NCBI GenBank assembly: GCA_037903475.1
Contig: JBAJFG010000433.1
Span: 310,001-374,000 of the forward strand
DNA length: 64,000 bases
From: Ancylostoma caninum
Lineage: Eukaryota > Nematoda > Chromadorea > Rhabditida > Ancylostomatidae
Direction of reading: 5' to 3'
The position numbers and the translations under genes were made by a program. Below, one piece after another: positions 1-10,442 of the stretch; the first letter of the stretch is position 1, and each line of letters starts with the position of its first letter. The notes under the pieces were generated by a model. It did not search any database and was not told the origin of the DNA. It worked only from the letters and a program-made list of their open reading frames with translations.

Positions 1-387
1 CCCAGGCTTGTTGAATGGAGTTGAGGTAGAGCCGTGCTGAAGAAACTCTTAAATTTTGTTCTTTTTTGAGACTGGTCAGTGCACAACACCTTCCTGTTCT
101 TTTTTATACTTCAGATGTCACGGTGAAAATGGGTAACACACTATACTTTTACGAATCATCTTTATCAAGTCATGGAATAATCTCGCAGAAATTTATAAAA
201 CGCTTCACGAAGCATTCGGTTCTTCCCCTTCTTCCAAAACGTAGCACAAGCCCCACAGGCATTTAGCATCCTTGTAGAACGAACACTTTCTTGATTCCTC
301 ATCAACTCCTTCTTCAAAATGTTCGTAGCAGAAATCTCCTTTTGGCTTCTGAGCGTCCTTTCTTCTTGTTCTGCAAAGTTCAACGGC

Positions 388-1282
388 TCAGCGATGAACC
401 ATCAAATGAATCCTCCTGAGAAGTGGAAAAAAGGAACTTACTTCTTATCATAAACGCAAACCACATCTACTTCAGGGACGTTTTTCGGTGGGAAGCGGCC
501 ATAACGTACATAGCACCCAAATCTAGTTGCTTTAGGATTGGTCATCTGAAAATGCTTGATGGGTTCAGAAAGCGTCAGGACTACAGTGATAGAAGCAAGG
601 AATTACCTGACGTAATTTATCGTTGTCGTTCACCAGCGCTTCCAGTCCAGCTTGCACTGCATTAAGTTGGCTTCCCTTATATTCTCTAAAACAAATTTAG
701 CAGTGGATAGAGGGACCACTGCGCACGGAGTTCTTGAACGGGTTTTCCTTGTTCTTCACCACATAGGAAAGATAGTATTTCCAAGCTACGTACAAGCACG
801 TCTGAAGAAATGAACAGACATGGGCAACGTGAACGAACCGTTTAAATCTGACAACACCGAGCTTCTGAGCAGCCGCAGTGCCTGGCTTCTGTTGCTCCTC
901 ATCAGCTACTCGTTCAAGATCACAGTCATATATCTAAACACGTAATTGTTGAACTGCAAAAAGTGTAGAATCTTCCTTATTGCGCGATTTCTCAGAGCAC
1001 ATCTTATCTCTTTTGTGTTCTTACCAGTCCACACATTTCTTGCTCGTCAAACTTCTTTCCCAGGTACGTCTCACCCTGAGCAACTCGCTGGCGAAGGTAG
1101 TTGTGATGTCTGTCTATAAGCTCTCTCATGTTCCTTGCAATAGAGCATCTGTGTCCATTTCCTGCGAAGACAGTTGAAAGTTTTCACGTACAACCTCTTC
1201 AATGATATAGCAACTCACTCAAGATAATGTGCCGATGTATGTATTCTCCATCCTCGGTATAGTAGGCGGATGCGGAAGCCAC
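388..1282 (-). CDS. CAP/ASP-related secreted protein, gene 1 (first exon not found)
   Basis: Six exons read on the minus strand: 1219-1282, 1025-1161, 839-933, 607-685, 442-545 and 388-415 (stop). All junctions keep frame and give 168 residues. CAP hallmarks seen: a helix with LIDRHHNYLRQRVAQG, the block IYDCDLERVA, then LRQMTNPKATRFGC and VVCVYDKK, which match the CAP pattern (HN-x-LR; YDC-x-LE; Q-M-x(6)-GC; C-x-Y). The first located exon starts VASASAYYTED, which reads like the end of a signal peptide, so the Met exon (expected phase 0) should lie upstream of 1282; I could not place it. CAP proteins are secreted Cys-rich proteins, abundant in strongylids as ASP/VAL proteins. Intron phases (1,0,2,0,2) equal those of the second CAP gene at 12302-17178. 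The donor after 839 (CG|gttcgt) is weak. Function beyond family is unknown. Confidence 0.72.
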
Positions 1283-1744
1283 CTAGAATTTGTAGGTTTT
1301 CAGAATGTCCTAAACTCTAGCGATGACCTCAATTTTCATCTTTCTTATTCCTCAGTTCAGAAAAAGAGGTCGGATTAGTTACAGCATCTCAACACCTATA
1401 TGCGTCACTGGAAGGCAGGGACAAGCGTGATGATGGTAAAAAGTCGATCCCCATACGACCCCCCCCCCTTTTAGCCACCAAAAATACGACCCCCCCCCCC
1501 ACTTTGCACACAAATTTCCTTCTATGCTTGCAGAATTTAGATATTTAGATATCCCATTTCAGGTGTTCGTACTGCGAGAGGTGTGGTGGAGCCAGAGCAT
1601 AGGAAGGAGAAAGAGGCTCTTTTGTATCTAACTAGTTGTTTGGAAGTTTTTTGGAAAACGTTGAAATGTACGCGGTGGACAAAAAACGTGCATTAACTAT
1701 GCAATGTTGCTTACGTAACTAATGAGGCTCGAACACATCAAGAA

Positions 1745-1966
1745 AAAACATCTATATACATCATCTACATGGTGAAGGGTTCGATCCCTACCGAGGCTAA
1801 AATTTTTGCTGAGGGTTAAAGCGTGTGCGGTGAGCGAATTTCAGTCTGAAAGCGTCCGTACAGATTTTCTAAACGAAATACCTTCGTATTCGTCACGAAA
1901 AACAACCATACACATCATCGACATGGTCAGGGGTTCGATCCCCTCCGAGGCTAGGATTTTTGCATG
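1745..1966 (+). repeat. Two direct repeat units with tRNA T-arm/B-box sequence
   Basis: Units at about 1745-1812 and 1897-1966 share ACATCATC-ACATGGT followed by GGGTTCGATCCC and CCGAGGCTA-ATTTTTGC. The second has a perfect tRNA-like T-stem (AGGGG TTCGAT CCCCT) and acceptor-like CCGAGGC. No D-arm or anticodon arm is visible, so these are not tRNA genes. They look like tails of a tRNA-derived SINE; the same GGATTTTTGC end occurs at 10262-10272. Confidence 0.55.
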
Positions 1967-2045
1967 GCGTAAAATGACACGCGCTTGTAGTAGATTCGAG
2001 ATAATCGATCGTAAAGCACGAAATAACTGTTTATAGGGATGGAGG

Positions 2046-2453
2046 AGTGGGTAGGACTTTCAGTACGGACGTACGAAAATTTCAGCCTAAAATTTTGACT
2101 TGTTCAGAGACATGGTTGTAGTCGGGCACGAATATCAGAAGAACTGGCCCGTTGAGGTCCCAATTTTTTTCAGGTTTCTAATAGTCGAAGGTTTGCGCTT
2201 TCACGCTGTACAGCTCGTTTTTCCGCAGCTGCTTCCACCGCGATTCAACTCCGTCGATAAAAACATGGAAAAAAGGCCATTTTTATCGACGAAACCTCAT
2301 CTCCGTAATTCCCGTGCTGAATCTTTCTTCTTGAAGATGGAGACCTGAAACTTGGGGGTCGAGCACTATTGGATAGGGTCCATAAAATGACTTTTTACCG
2401 GCCTGCAAAACTGGGTAGGACTTTCAGTACGGACGTGCGAAAATTTTAGCCTA
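2046..2453 (+). repeat. 46-bp direct repeat pair
   Basis: GGGTAGGACTTTCAGTACGG followed by ACGTRCGAAAATTTYAGCCTA occurs at about 2048-2094 and again at 2408-2454 with few changes. The 310 bp between show no recognised gene. This could be two boundary copies of one repeat unit. Confidence 0.5.
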
Positions 2454-3180
2454 TAACCCCAACTTTTCAGTATTCAAATCATACTGTTAAAGTCGTTTAA
2501 TCACGTCAAAACAATTTCTGTGCATGGGTAATTCAGTGTCCCACTTCTTCCGTTTTTTCTACCTTTTTTTCTACCTCCTATTCCACACAAAGGCACCCCC
2601 CTCCCGACCACGACCCCCCCCCCTCTTACGACCCCCCCTTTCCCCAGCCCCCCATACGACCCCCATTGATAATTTATCGACACACGCTTGACCCTGCTGG
2701 AAGGATGGTTAATCTCATACCCGTGGGTGTGATTATGGCAGTTGCGTATAAACAACGTCACGCATGTGTAAACACCTTGATGTGTGTCAGATAAAAGACA
2801 AATTTGGGAAAGCGGATACGCTTTCCCTTGGTTAACCTCAGTTGTTAATATGGTGAAGCTATACTAATCTCGATGATGCATGCAGCCCTTCTGGATAACG
2901 TTGAAATAGCTAATCAACTCACCGTTAGAAGAAGAAGTAGTTTGTCCATATCGACAATAAATGATCATTTTGGTCAGCGTTTTTATACGGAACTGTGACA
3001 CCAGCTTTTCATCGAAGTATATGGGCGTGGTATCAAAACAGCTATTCATCAGTGGCTCACCAACGACATCACTACTTGTTTGCTCAGATATTAATGAAAT
3101 TTCCGAAAGTTCTGAAGTACAGGTATACTATCGTTTACAGTGAACGTCGATGAACTCAATCTCTCGTAGACGGCCGCTTT

Positions 3181-3941
3181 TTTAAAGGCAGCACCCACGA
3201 TAATCTTCACCCTTGAACTTTTGAGAGTTTTCGAACCTCAGGCATTGTCCCGACAATTCTGCAGTGAAAATGTTGTCGGAGACCCCGCATTTCATCAGAT
3301 ATCACAAGTAGAACTCCAGTTCAACAGTTCGAACCCAGCCTGCTGGTACGAGTTGACCTGCTGCGTGGAAATAGCCGTGGGGCGATGTTGGAACGAATCA
3401 GCTGTTTTCACATACAATCGCCCAGGTTTTCTTTGAAAACCGTGCACTTTTTCCTACCATTCTTACACTACTGTGGCTGCAACTGTCTGATTGCTTTCTA
3501 ATCTTACTTTTCACCAGCTGTTTTCCATTTTCTCTTTTCACAACATCCGCTTCTTCCTATTTTTGGTGTTTGTATTATTTTTTTTCTATTCTTTCCCACT
3601 TGTGCTCGTTTTTTCTTCATCAGTAAGTCTGTGCGGGCCACACTTCATTTTCTTCTTATTCCTGTTCTTTTTTGACTTGAATATGCTGCAAAACCACGAA
3701 ATTATCCAAATCCGTTGAGGAAGTACGTGACGATCAAGTCAGTGTTATCGACTTTTTGCCCTACCCCAAGGCTGACAACTCGACCGTTTTGTTCAATAGC
3801 AGCAAAATCAGAGTAACCGAAAATTGTTTTCTGGCGACTTTTAAGTAGAAGTGACCCTCATATTCGTGTTCCTCATGGTCGAAAACCCAAGGTTATCTTG
3901 AAATCTTGGAGTTGAAAATTTTCGTGGGTGCTGCCTTTAAA
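3181..3941. mobile_element. MITE with TTTAAAGGCAGC ends
   Basis: The left end TTTAAAGGCAGCACCCACG (3181) is mirrored at the right end, CGTGGGTGCTGCCTTTAAA (to 3941). A second copy of the same end starts back-to-back at 3936, reading rightward. The ends lie on a TTTAAA/TTAA target. No transposase frame is seen inside. Related ends occur at 26077-26549 and about 33191-33233. Confidence 0.65.
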
Positions 3942-6029
3942 GGCAGCACCCATGGAAAATTTCGACTCGAAAATGTGGCCTTGTTTGGGGTGCTCAGACA
4001 ATGCTGAGGCTCTGAAACTTATCATCATAATTAAGAATTTTCGGTCGGTTCGAGGCCTCCTATTCAACACATCAGCAGAGGTTGGGTTGTGTTGCGCAAC
4101 CCCTTGGGTATGGACCAAAAGTAAGAAAATCGATTATGCCGTTTTTTTTGCACCTTTTTTTCGCGCTGTCACCTATTTAGTTTGTTTTTCGTCTTTTCCG
4201 GAGTAGACCAAAAGATACAACCGCTATAGGAAACTCAGCGGCAAATAGAGAAGCCACAAAAAACAAGATTTACAGAATGAAGCGAAAATTTGAAAAGAAA
4301 ACTGAAGTCAAGTTCAGATTTCGCCTGACAAGATCAGTTAGTGAAAAAAAACCAAGTGTGAGACTTCAAATGTCGTCGCATTTTGAAAACACGTCATGTT
4401 GACTATTGTGTAGAAGTTTTTTGTGTCTTACAAGTTTTTAAATGGGAGTTCTATTAGCGGCCTGACGATAGGACCGAAACCTCAGGCCGCTAATAAAAGT
4501 TCCATATAACAACCTCGTGAGGCACAAAAAAACTTGTACACAATAAACTGTGAGATTTGTAGAAGACATGAAGAGGACGGAAACTGGCCATACAGAAGTG
4601 GAAATAAGAGGAGAACGGACGTTTTAAATGTTAAAAATCGTTAAGGGAATGGCAAAAACAGATGATTTCTGGCGTTTTATCGCTCCAAGTAGGTTTCGGT
4701 TCAAGCGTGACAACTGGTACAACTTGGCCTGGAAATGTCCAGTTGTTCCTAGGACATGCTCTCTAATGTAGCTTTCTGTGATTGCAATTCTATCTTTTCA
4801 CAACAGCGAAAAGCAATGGCACTAACTAAGAAAAAGAAAGCTACGATAGAATGGAAAGACCATGGGAACTTGGGGTGCACAATGACAAGAAAAGATGCAA
4901 AAAGTGAGCCTATCAAAGACGACAATCAAGCACTAAGACATGCTTATGGCTGGGTCTGCAACACACGGCTCGACGCGTGCGGTTCTTCCGTAGAGAGCTT
5001 AGTTCCATCGACGCTCACTGTATGTGCCACATAGAACGCTCCTTGTTCACATCTTCCACCTCATCGCATCGCGTCTCAAACAAACTTTTTTCATCCTTCT
5101 TAGTTAAATCTCTGCGTTGTGTGTTATTCTCGAGAATACTGTATATTTCGCAAAAGTACTAAGGAAACCTACAACACTAGACCAGCACTTGTAGTGTATC
5201 CTATTCATCGAATGTTTGCGAGAGCTTCTCCCTTGGCAATAATGAATGGTTCTATTGAAATTTCACGGGATGGTTAACTGAGAGAACCATGTTATTGGTG
5301 CTACACTATTCTGTTCTTCTACTATAAGAGCAGTTCTGGTTAATGTCCTATTCTGGATGTTTGTCTGTTCCCTTTGTTCGGAACAGAAGATTAGATATGC
5401 ACGCATGACACATAGTTTGTACTCTAACAAGCACCCCCTCTTCCTCTTTCATTTCAGTAACTCTTAATGTTCAAATTGCACGCAAACTTTGCTTCGGCAG
5501 TACTTCTCACAACCGCATTCCCCACCATTGAAATGCCAGAAACTTTTCTCGCCCTTCATCTTTTTAGGCTGGCTCAGAGAATACAAAACCATTCGACTAG
5601 CTCATAGCATCAATTACTAGTGACGGGACCTTATTAAAAAAAATTTAAAAGAAAATGTATGGGCCGCACCCTCCTCATCAACTAGTGGAGCTTAAATTCG
5701 AACTAATTCGCAGTATTTCCGTATGGAATGAGTACGGTACCTCCAAACAATGTCCCAAGTAACGGTGTTTTGAGAAGGTTTTCTTCTTCGCGGTGACAAA
5801 TGTCATGAAATGGATGGGATTTTGAAGTCGAGGAAGATTGCATTGCATTCATTGTGTAGTGGATGGTAATATTCTGCGTAAAAGCTACATTATCTACACT
5901 GAAACACATTCATTACCTTTTTTACTTTCTTATTCGTTAGGCTAAAGCCATACGAGCGTGTATATTCTCTGGATGCCTCCCTATAACACTCAAAACATGT
6001 AGAAACTAACAGCACCCTTCTAGAAGAAC
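3942..6029. other. Intergenic stretch without recognised gene
   Basis: Contains a hairpin (4404-4545) and a Lys-rich open frame on the plus strand near 4815-4950 preceded by an acceptor-like CAACAG. I could not match that frame to a family or connect it to other exons. Nothing else is supported. Confidence 0.5.
4404..4545. repeat. Small palindromic hairpin element
   Basis: Outer arms TATTGTGTAGAAGTTTTTTG and its near-complement at 4545 enclose a perfect 14-bp stem TATTAGCGGCCTGA (4452-4465) / TCAGGCCGCTAATA (4482-4495). It looks like a short foldback MITE. Confidence 0.55.
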
Positions 6030-7380
6030 AGTTTGATTTAGAACCGGTGGGTCTACAGAGACGTTAATGTTAGATTGGACAACAACACTAGATCCGGGGA
6101 ATAACATTGATGTTGTTCACTTTGATTTCGCAAAAGCTTTTGACAAGGTGCCGCTTAATGAACTCATTTGCTAACTTGGAATCACTGGTCTACATCCCAG
6201 AATGATCAAGTGGATAAAGAATTTTATACCAGGCAGATCCTTCCAAGTCAAAGTTAATGAATGTTTTTCGAAAACATTTCCGGTGACGGGTGGCGTCCTC
6301 CAAGGAGGAGTTCTATCTCCGATCCTTTTTAATATATACACCCAGGAGATCCCTGACTCAATAAGCCAATACAACGTCTCGTGCAAGATGGTCTCGGATG
6401 ACATAAAAATATACAAAAATATATCAGATAGTGCCGATCATATCGCTCTCCAATCAGCAATTACTGCAATTGATAACTGGTTAATTGGATGGAAGCTCCT
6501 TTTATCGATCACGAAAACCAAATTATTTCATCTTGGGCGGTCCAATTCAAAAAACACCTACTTCCTTGATGAGAAACAACTGAATAGTACAGCTACCATT
6601 TGTGACTTAGGTTTACGTTAAATAAAAACTTAGCTCCGATGAACATTGTAATGTTGTAGCAAAAAAGGCCGGGAGAACTTTAGACAACATTTTCAAATCA
6701 CTGTCGACAAACTCAGTTAATCATCTTTCACTGGCCTACAAATCCTTTGTGCGACCGATTCTAGAATGTGCCACTACTGTGTTTAATCCGAGGTCCAAAA
6801 ACACCATCATGAGGCTCGAATCTGTTCAGAACAGCTTTACTAGAAAACTCTGGACAAGACTACATGGGTATAACTATGCCAATATTCCTTCGGCTCCTAT
6901 TCGAAATCGAATTTTCAAAATTCCTTCTCAAGCTACTCGACGAATCAAGCATGGTCTTCTTATGATCTATAAAATCATGTGTGGGAAGAATCATCTTCCA
7001 ATTGATAAATTTTTCAGATAATCCCTTCCTGCACAAGAGATAGCCCACTTAAAATAGAATTTTGCACAGCAAAAAGCAGCTTACGATCCAACTTTTTCAC
7101 ACAAAGAGCTGACTCGATTTCTCTGAGATTCTCCAAGATAAGAAATTCGCTCTGCCACGTTCACTATGACAATGTGAGAGACGGTTAGACAAGTATCTGA
7201 GCGATTCTACTTGTTGATTTACTACTTATGCCTGTATTGTACTAACATAATTGAGTCACTCCTGCCTTCCAGGCAGTTGCTGATTGTCTTCAAATTTTTT
7301 TGTGCGTTGTACTTGTCGATTTTATATTGCATCTATAATCAGCGTGGTATAGCCACGTGCAAATGAATAAATAAAACATC
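6030..7380 (+). mobile_element. CR1-like non-LTR retrotransposon fragment, decayed reverse transcriptase
   Basis: The plus strand encodes pieces of a reverse transcriptase: VVHFDFAKAFDKVPLNEL (6110-6160, first catalytic Asp region), an in-frame TAA, then GGVLQGGVLSPILFNIYTQE (about 6286-6350) and VSDDIKIYKN (about 6391-6420) at the position of the usual ADD box. After a frame break, VRPILECATTVFNPRSKN (about 6750-6800) and LESVQNSFTRKLW match the C-terminal end of CR1/L2-type RTs. The 5' part (endonuclease) is missing and the 3' end is AT-rich (GAATAAATAAAAC near 7375). It is 5'-truncated and inactive: stop codons, a frameshift and a changed YADD box. Confidence 0.8.
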
Positions 7381-8310
7381 TCTAACAAACTTCTTTCCGC
7401 CTAAGAGGAAGTAACAAGCGTTTAGATCTCTTTTTCTGGTTCGATACACTAGCAATCTTCTAGAACTAGATTTCGAATTATTTTTGCAAAACAATCTATT
7501 TTGATCTCAATTATCTTATTGTAACAGCGTGGAACTACGCGGGCGCTGCACTCTCGAAAGGGGCGCTGTTCCCACGCGCCAGACACGGGAAAATGCGTGC
7601 GGTCGTCAATGAGTTAAAAGTAAAAGAAGTTTTTCATGGTCCTCAGTGGCTCAACACACGTTCGACGATTATTTACATACATGACTGTACATATAAGTTA
7701 ATTGCTAGTACACTATCACTAATCTGATCTGGTTACAATACTGAAATCTCGCGAATTCAGAACTGAATGTCTGAGAAGTGCAATACTCACTAAACCTCAT
7801 GAAAGTACCGGGAAGGACATTAAAGGTAGTGAATGTTTGTGAGAGTTCTATTCTGATATTGAATAATTCCATCGGAAACCAGAAACTGAACTTCACATGC
7901 CATTGATGTTGTTATTCATTTGGTCTGAAAGCTTGCCCTATCTGTTATGAAAGTGATTCTGGTCCAACAATATTCTTGCTTGTTCGGAACAAATAGTCAA
8001 ATATTATGAACTCTGCACTCTACGCACCCAACCTCACCTTTCCCTTCCTCACCTATCGCCGCTTCGCGGAACTTAGGCTCGGTTTTTTTTTTGAGGTGAA
8101 GCGTCTGTCTTTTTGAGGTGAGTCGTCTGTCTCGGACCTGTGCGCCGCGTTACCCTAGCGCTACCTCAACTCCATAAAAATACATGTCCACACAAAACGC
8201 ACTTCTCCGCACACGCTGAAGTTGGTTCGGTGCTGATCTAGTTCATCATATTTCTGTGGAAGGTTTGACCTTAATAGTTCTTTGCCGCTGATGAATCGGC
8301 TTGCCATCTA
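7381..8310. other. Intergenic, no gene seen
   Basis: No exon-like frame is supported. A short direct repeat TTTTTGAGGTGARxCGTCTG occurs twice near 8090-8130. The minus-strand open frame at 7705-7896 has no recognisable product. Confidence 0.4.
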
Positions 8311-9563
8311 TCAGGTTGGTGCGAAATTAATTGCCGAAACGAATAATCCAGTTCAAAGTGTTATAACTTGGCTTAAACACAACGTTCCACATCAGTTTGA
8401 TGCCCAATCAATTCATTAGATCTTCTCTAACAATCGGTGGAATGATATCCCTCTACAATGAAAACTGAGGTCGCAAAAATCTAAAAACTTTTGGAAGGTG
8501 ACTTCGGCATACTCTAGATCAGCAGTGTGCCGGTGTGGCAGATTTGCATCTGGGACGCGGAAAAAGTGATGTTCTGTAGGGGAAAGGTCTGAGAAATAAG
8601 GACAATGAATGAGTGTCTCGATGTCTTACTGCGCCAGTTTTTACCGGATGAGTTTTCAACTGAGAGGCTTTACGCTACCCTGGAGCAGAGGAAAACTTGA
8701 TTCCGTTCGCCACTGCCAATCACTCTATAGCAGACTTTTGGACATCAACCCGAAATTACAATAATAGGACTCTGCTGTCAACGCTCGACTAGGTTGGAGG
8801 AGGCTGCTGTCAATCACACCCTTACAGCACCACCAAACTCCTTACACAACCTCTCTTGAGAGAAGATCTAGCTTTAAAAAACTTAGAAGTGTGAAATACC
8901 CATACCCATTCGCATTTCATGTTGTCGCGCAGAAACCGAGCTTCATCCATAGGAATTATTTCGTCTTGAGATGGATTGTCATGGGAAAAAATTGAGTTAG
9001 AAAAGATGTCACACCAGGTAAGACGCTGGTCATCAGTCAGATCGTGTGATGTTCAGGTCCGCTCCTTCCTTAGACTGTTGATTGAAGCCAGATGTCTTGA
9101 AGCTGCAGTATAGTAAGCGTCTTCTCAACGTAAGGATGGTAAGATCTGATTTACGTTCTGCGGCTGTCTATCCTCGTGCGACATCCCGTGACCAGGACCA
9201 TTGTTGCATTCGAGTTTAAAATCGTAGGAAGAAAACTTCGCGATTTCCTAGCTCACTGTTTATTAGGAAGGCGATTCCAAGATAAAACAAATGCAAGATT
9301 ACCGGACACCTCTGCTTCAGAATGATCGAGTTTGAAGTCCTTAACTCAAGAAACGATCACCCAAGAATCGCGCATCATTTGTTCGCGGCTCTACAAAAAG
9401 ATACTGAAAAGAGCTAGCCCGAATATTCAAGCGGCTTTTGAGAGAGGAGGAAAAACTCTTTCAGAAGGTCGCACAAGTTGGCTTGAAATCTTCCAAATTC
9501 CACGGAGGAGAGATGTTTGTTTGTGCATACCCAAAAACTGCAATTAATTCTGCACCAACCTGA
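8311..9563 (-). mobile_element. mariner transposon, near full length, transposase decayed
   Basis: Terminal inverted repeats TCAGGTTGGTGCGAAATTAA (8311) and its mirror ending at 9563 are flanked by TA on both sides, the mariner target duplication. Length (about 1253 bp) fits a complete mariner. Read on the minus strand, blocks of mariner transposase appear: a DDQRLTWCDIF region, MDEARFLRDNMKCEWVW (second catalytic Asp region, about 8895-8960) and HCPYFSDLSPTEHHFFR (third catalytic region, 8550-8610), followed by HCRGISFHRLLEK. Several stops and frameshifts separate them, so the copy is dead. Confidence 0.85.
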
Positions 9564-9885
9564 TAGAATGCCGAACTTCACGAAAGGGATTGTCGAGATC
9601 ATGAAAAATAGCACCAGCGACAGCTGTCTTTGCCACCGAAACTGGCTCAAATAATCTGTGCTAAGTATAAGTAAGTCTCGGAGCAATCTATCATGTTTGG
9701 AGTAGAAGAAGGCAGCAACAATGTCGACCGATCAAATTTTTTCATTAAAGAGAGTGTTTTGAAAAGCATGATAAATCCTACGTTGCACTTACTATATGCA
9801 GCATTTATTCGTGACAATTCATCTGAAACAATCCAACTGCAACAGCCCAGTCATCCTACCCAGACAGCCTCCTCTTATGTTTGGT
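9564..9885. other. Spacer between mariner copy and repeat cluster
   Basis: No gene recognised; the plus-strand frame 9693-9899 is unremarkable. Confidence 0.4.
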
Positions 9886-10442
9886 GGCGATACATTTGAC
9901 GAGAGAATGTGATTAGCAATACATTTTACAAGATAATGTTTTGCTTGGCAATACATTTCACGGAAAAATGAGTGAAGAGCCTCTTTGGCAAAACAAAAGG
10001 CAAGTGACTGTTGGCGATACATTTTACGGGCGTTTGGGGATACAAAAGGCAAGAGAATCTGTTGGCGATACAGTTGACGAGGTTTGCTTGGCGATAGAAA
10101 TGGCAAGGTTTGCATGGCGAAACATTTCACGGGTGTTTTGATAGGAAGTTTATTCCATTCTTAATTGGAGGCTTAGCTATCGGTGGTGTGGACCCGCATG
10201 GCTCAGCTGGTAAGGCAGCGGACTCCGGAGGTTGGTATCATGGCACGATTCCTGATGATATCGGGATTTTTGCGCGGTCGATAGCTCTTTTGTTTGACGA
10301 TACAATTGGCAAGGTTTGTTTGGCGATACATTTGACGAGTTTCGCTTGGCAATACATTTTACGGGCTTCGTTATATAGTTGGCAAGCTATATAGTTGGCA
10401 AGCTCGTCTGCGAGGTTGCCGAACAAACCTCGCCAAATGTAT
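9886..10442. repeat. Cluster of degenerate TTGGCGATACATTTNACG repeats
   Basis: About ten variants of TTGGCGATACATTTTACGGG lie at irregular spacing (near 9887, 9915, 9950, 10013, 10065, 10088, 10117, 10297, 10319, 10348), plus one inverted copy near 10425. Intervening words such as GGCAAGG and GAGGTTTGC also recur. A tRNA-like SINE head (10190-10272) interrupts the run. It resembles a decaying minisatellite rather than a coding repeat, since no frame stays open through it. Confidence 0.65.
10190..10272 (+). repeat. tRNA-derived SINE head
   Basis: GACCCGCATGGCTCAGCTGG followed by TAAGGCAGCGGACTCCGG contains a good polymerase III A box (TGGCTCAGCTGG) and an anticodon-arm-like segment. GGCACGATTCC downstream is a weak B box. 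The tail GGATTTTTGC matches the units at 1745-1966. No acceptor stem closes, so it is not a functional tRNA. Confidence 0.55.

Larger units (their letters stand above)
1283..3180. other. Intergenic, repeat-bearing; should hold the missing first exon of CAP gene 1
   Basis: No protein-coding exon is recognised. The stretch contains poly-C tracts near 1467-1500 and 2580-2660, each within a repeated context (TACGACCCC...), two tRNA-like B-box units and a 46-bp direct repeat described separately. The signal-peptide exon of the minus-strand CAP gene is expected here or further upstream. Confidence 0.5.

Noticed and set aside
9886..10442. CRISPR-like array
   Set aside because: Repeats are degenerate, spacing is irregular and the genome is eukaryotic.
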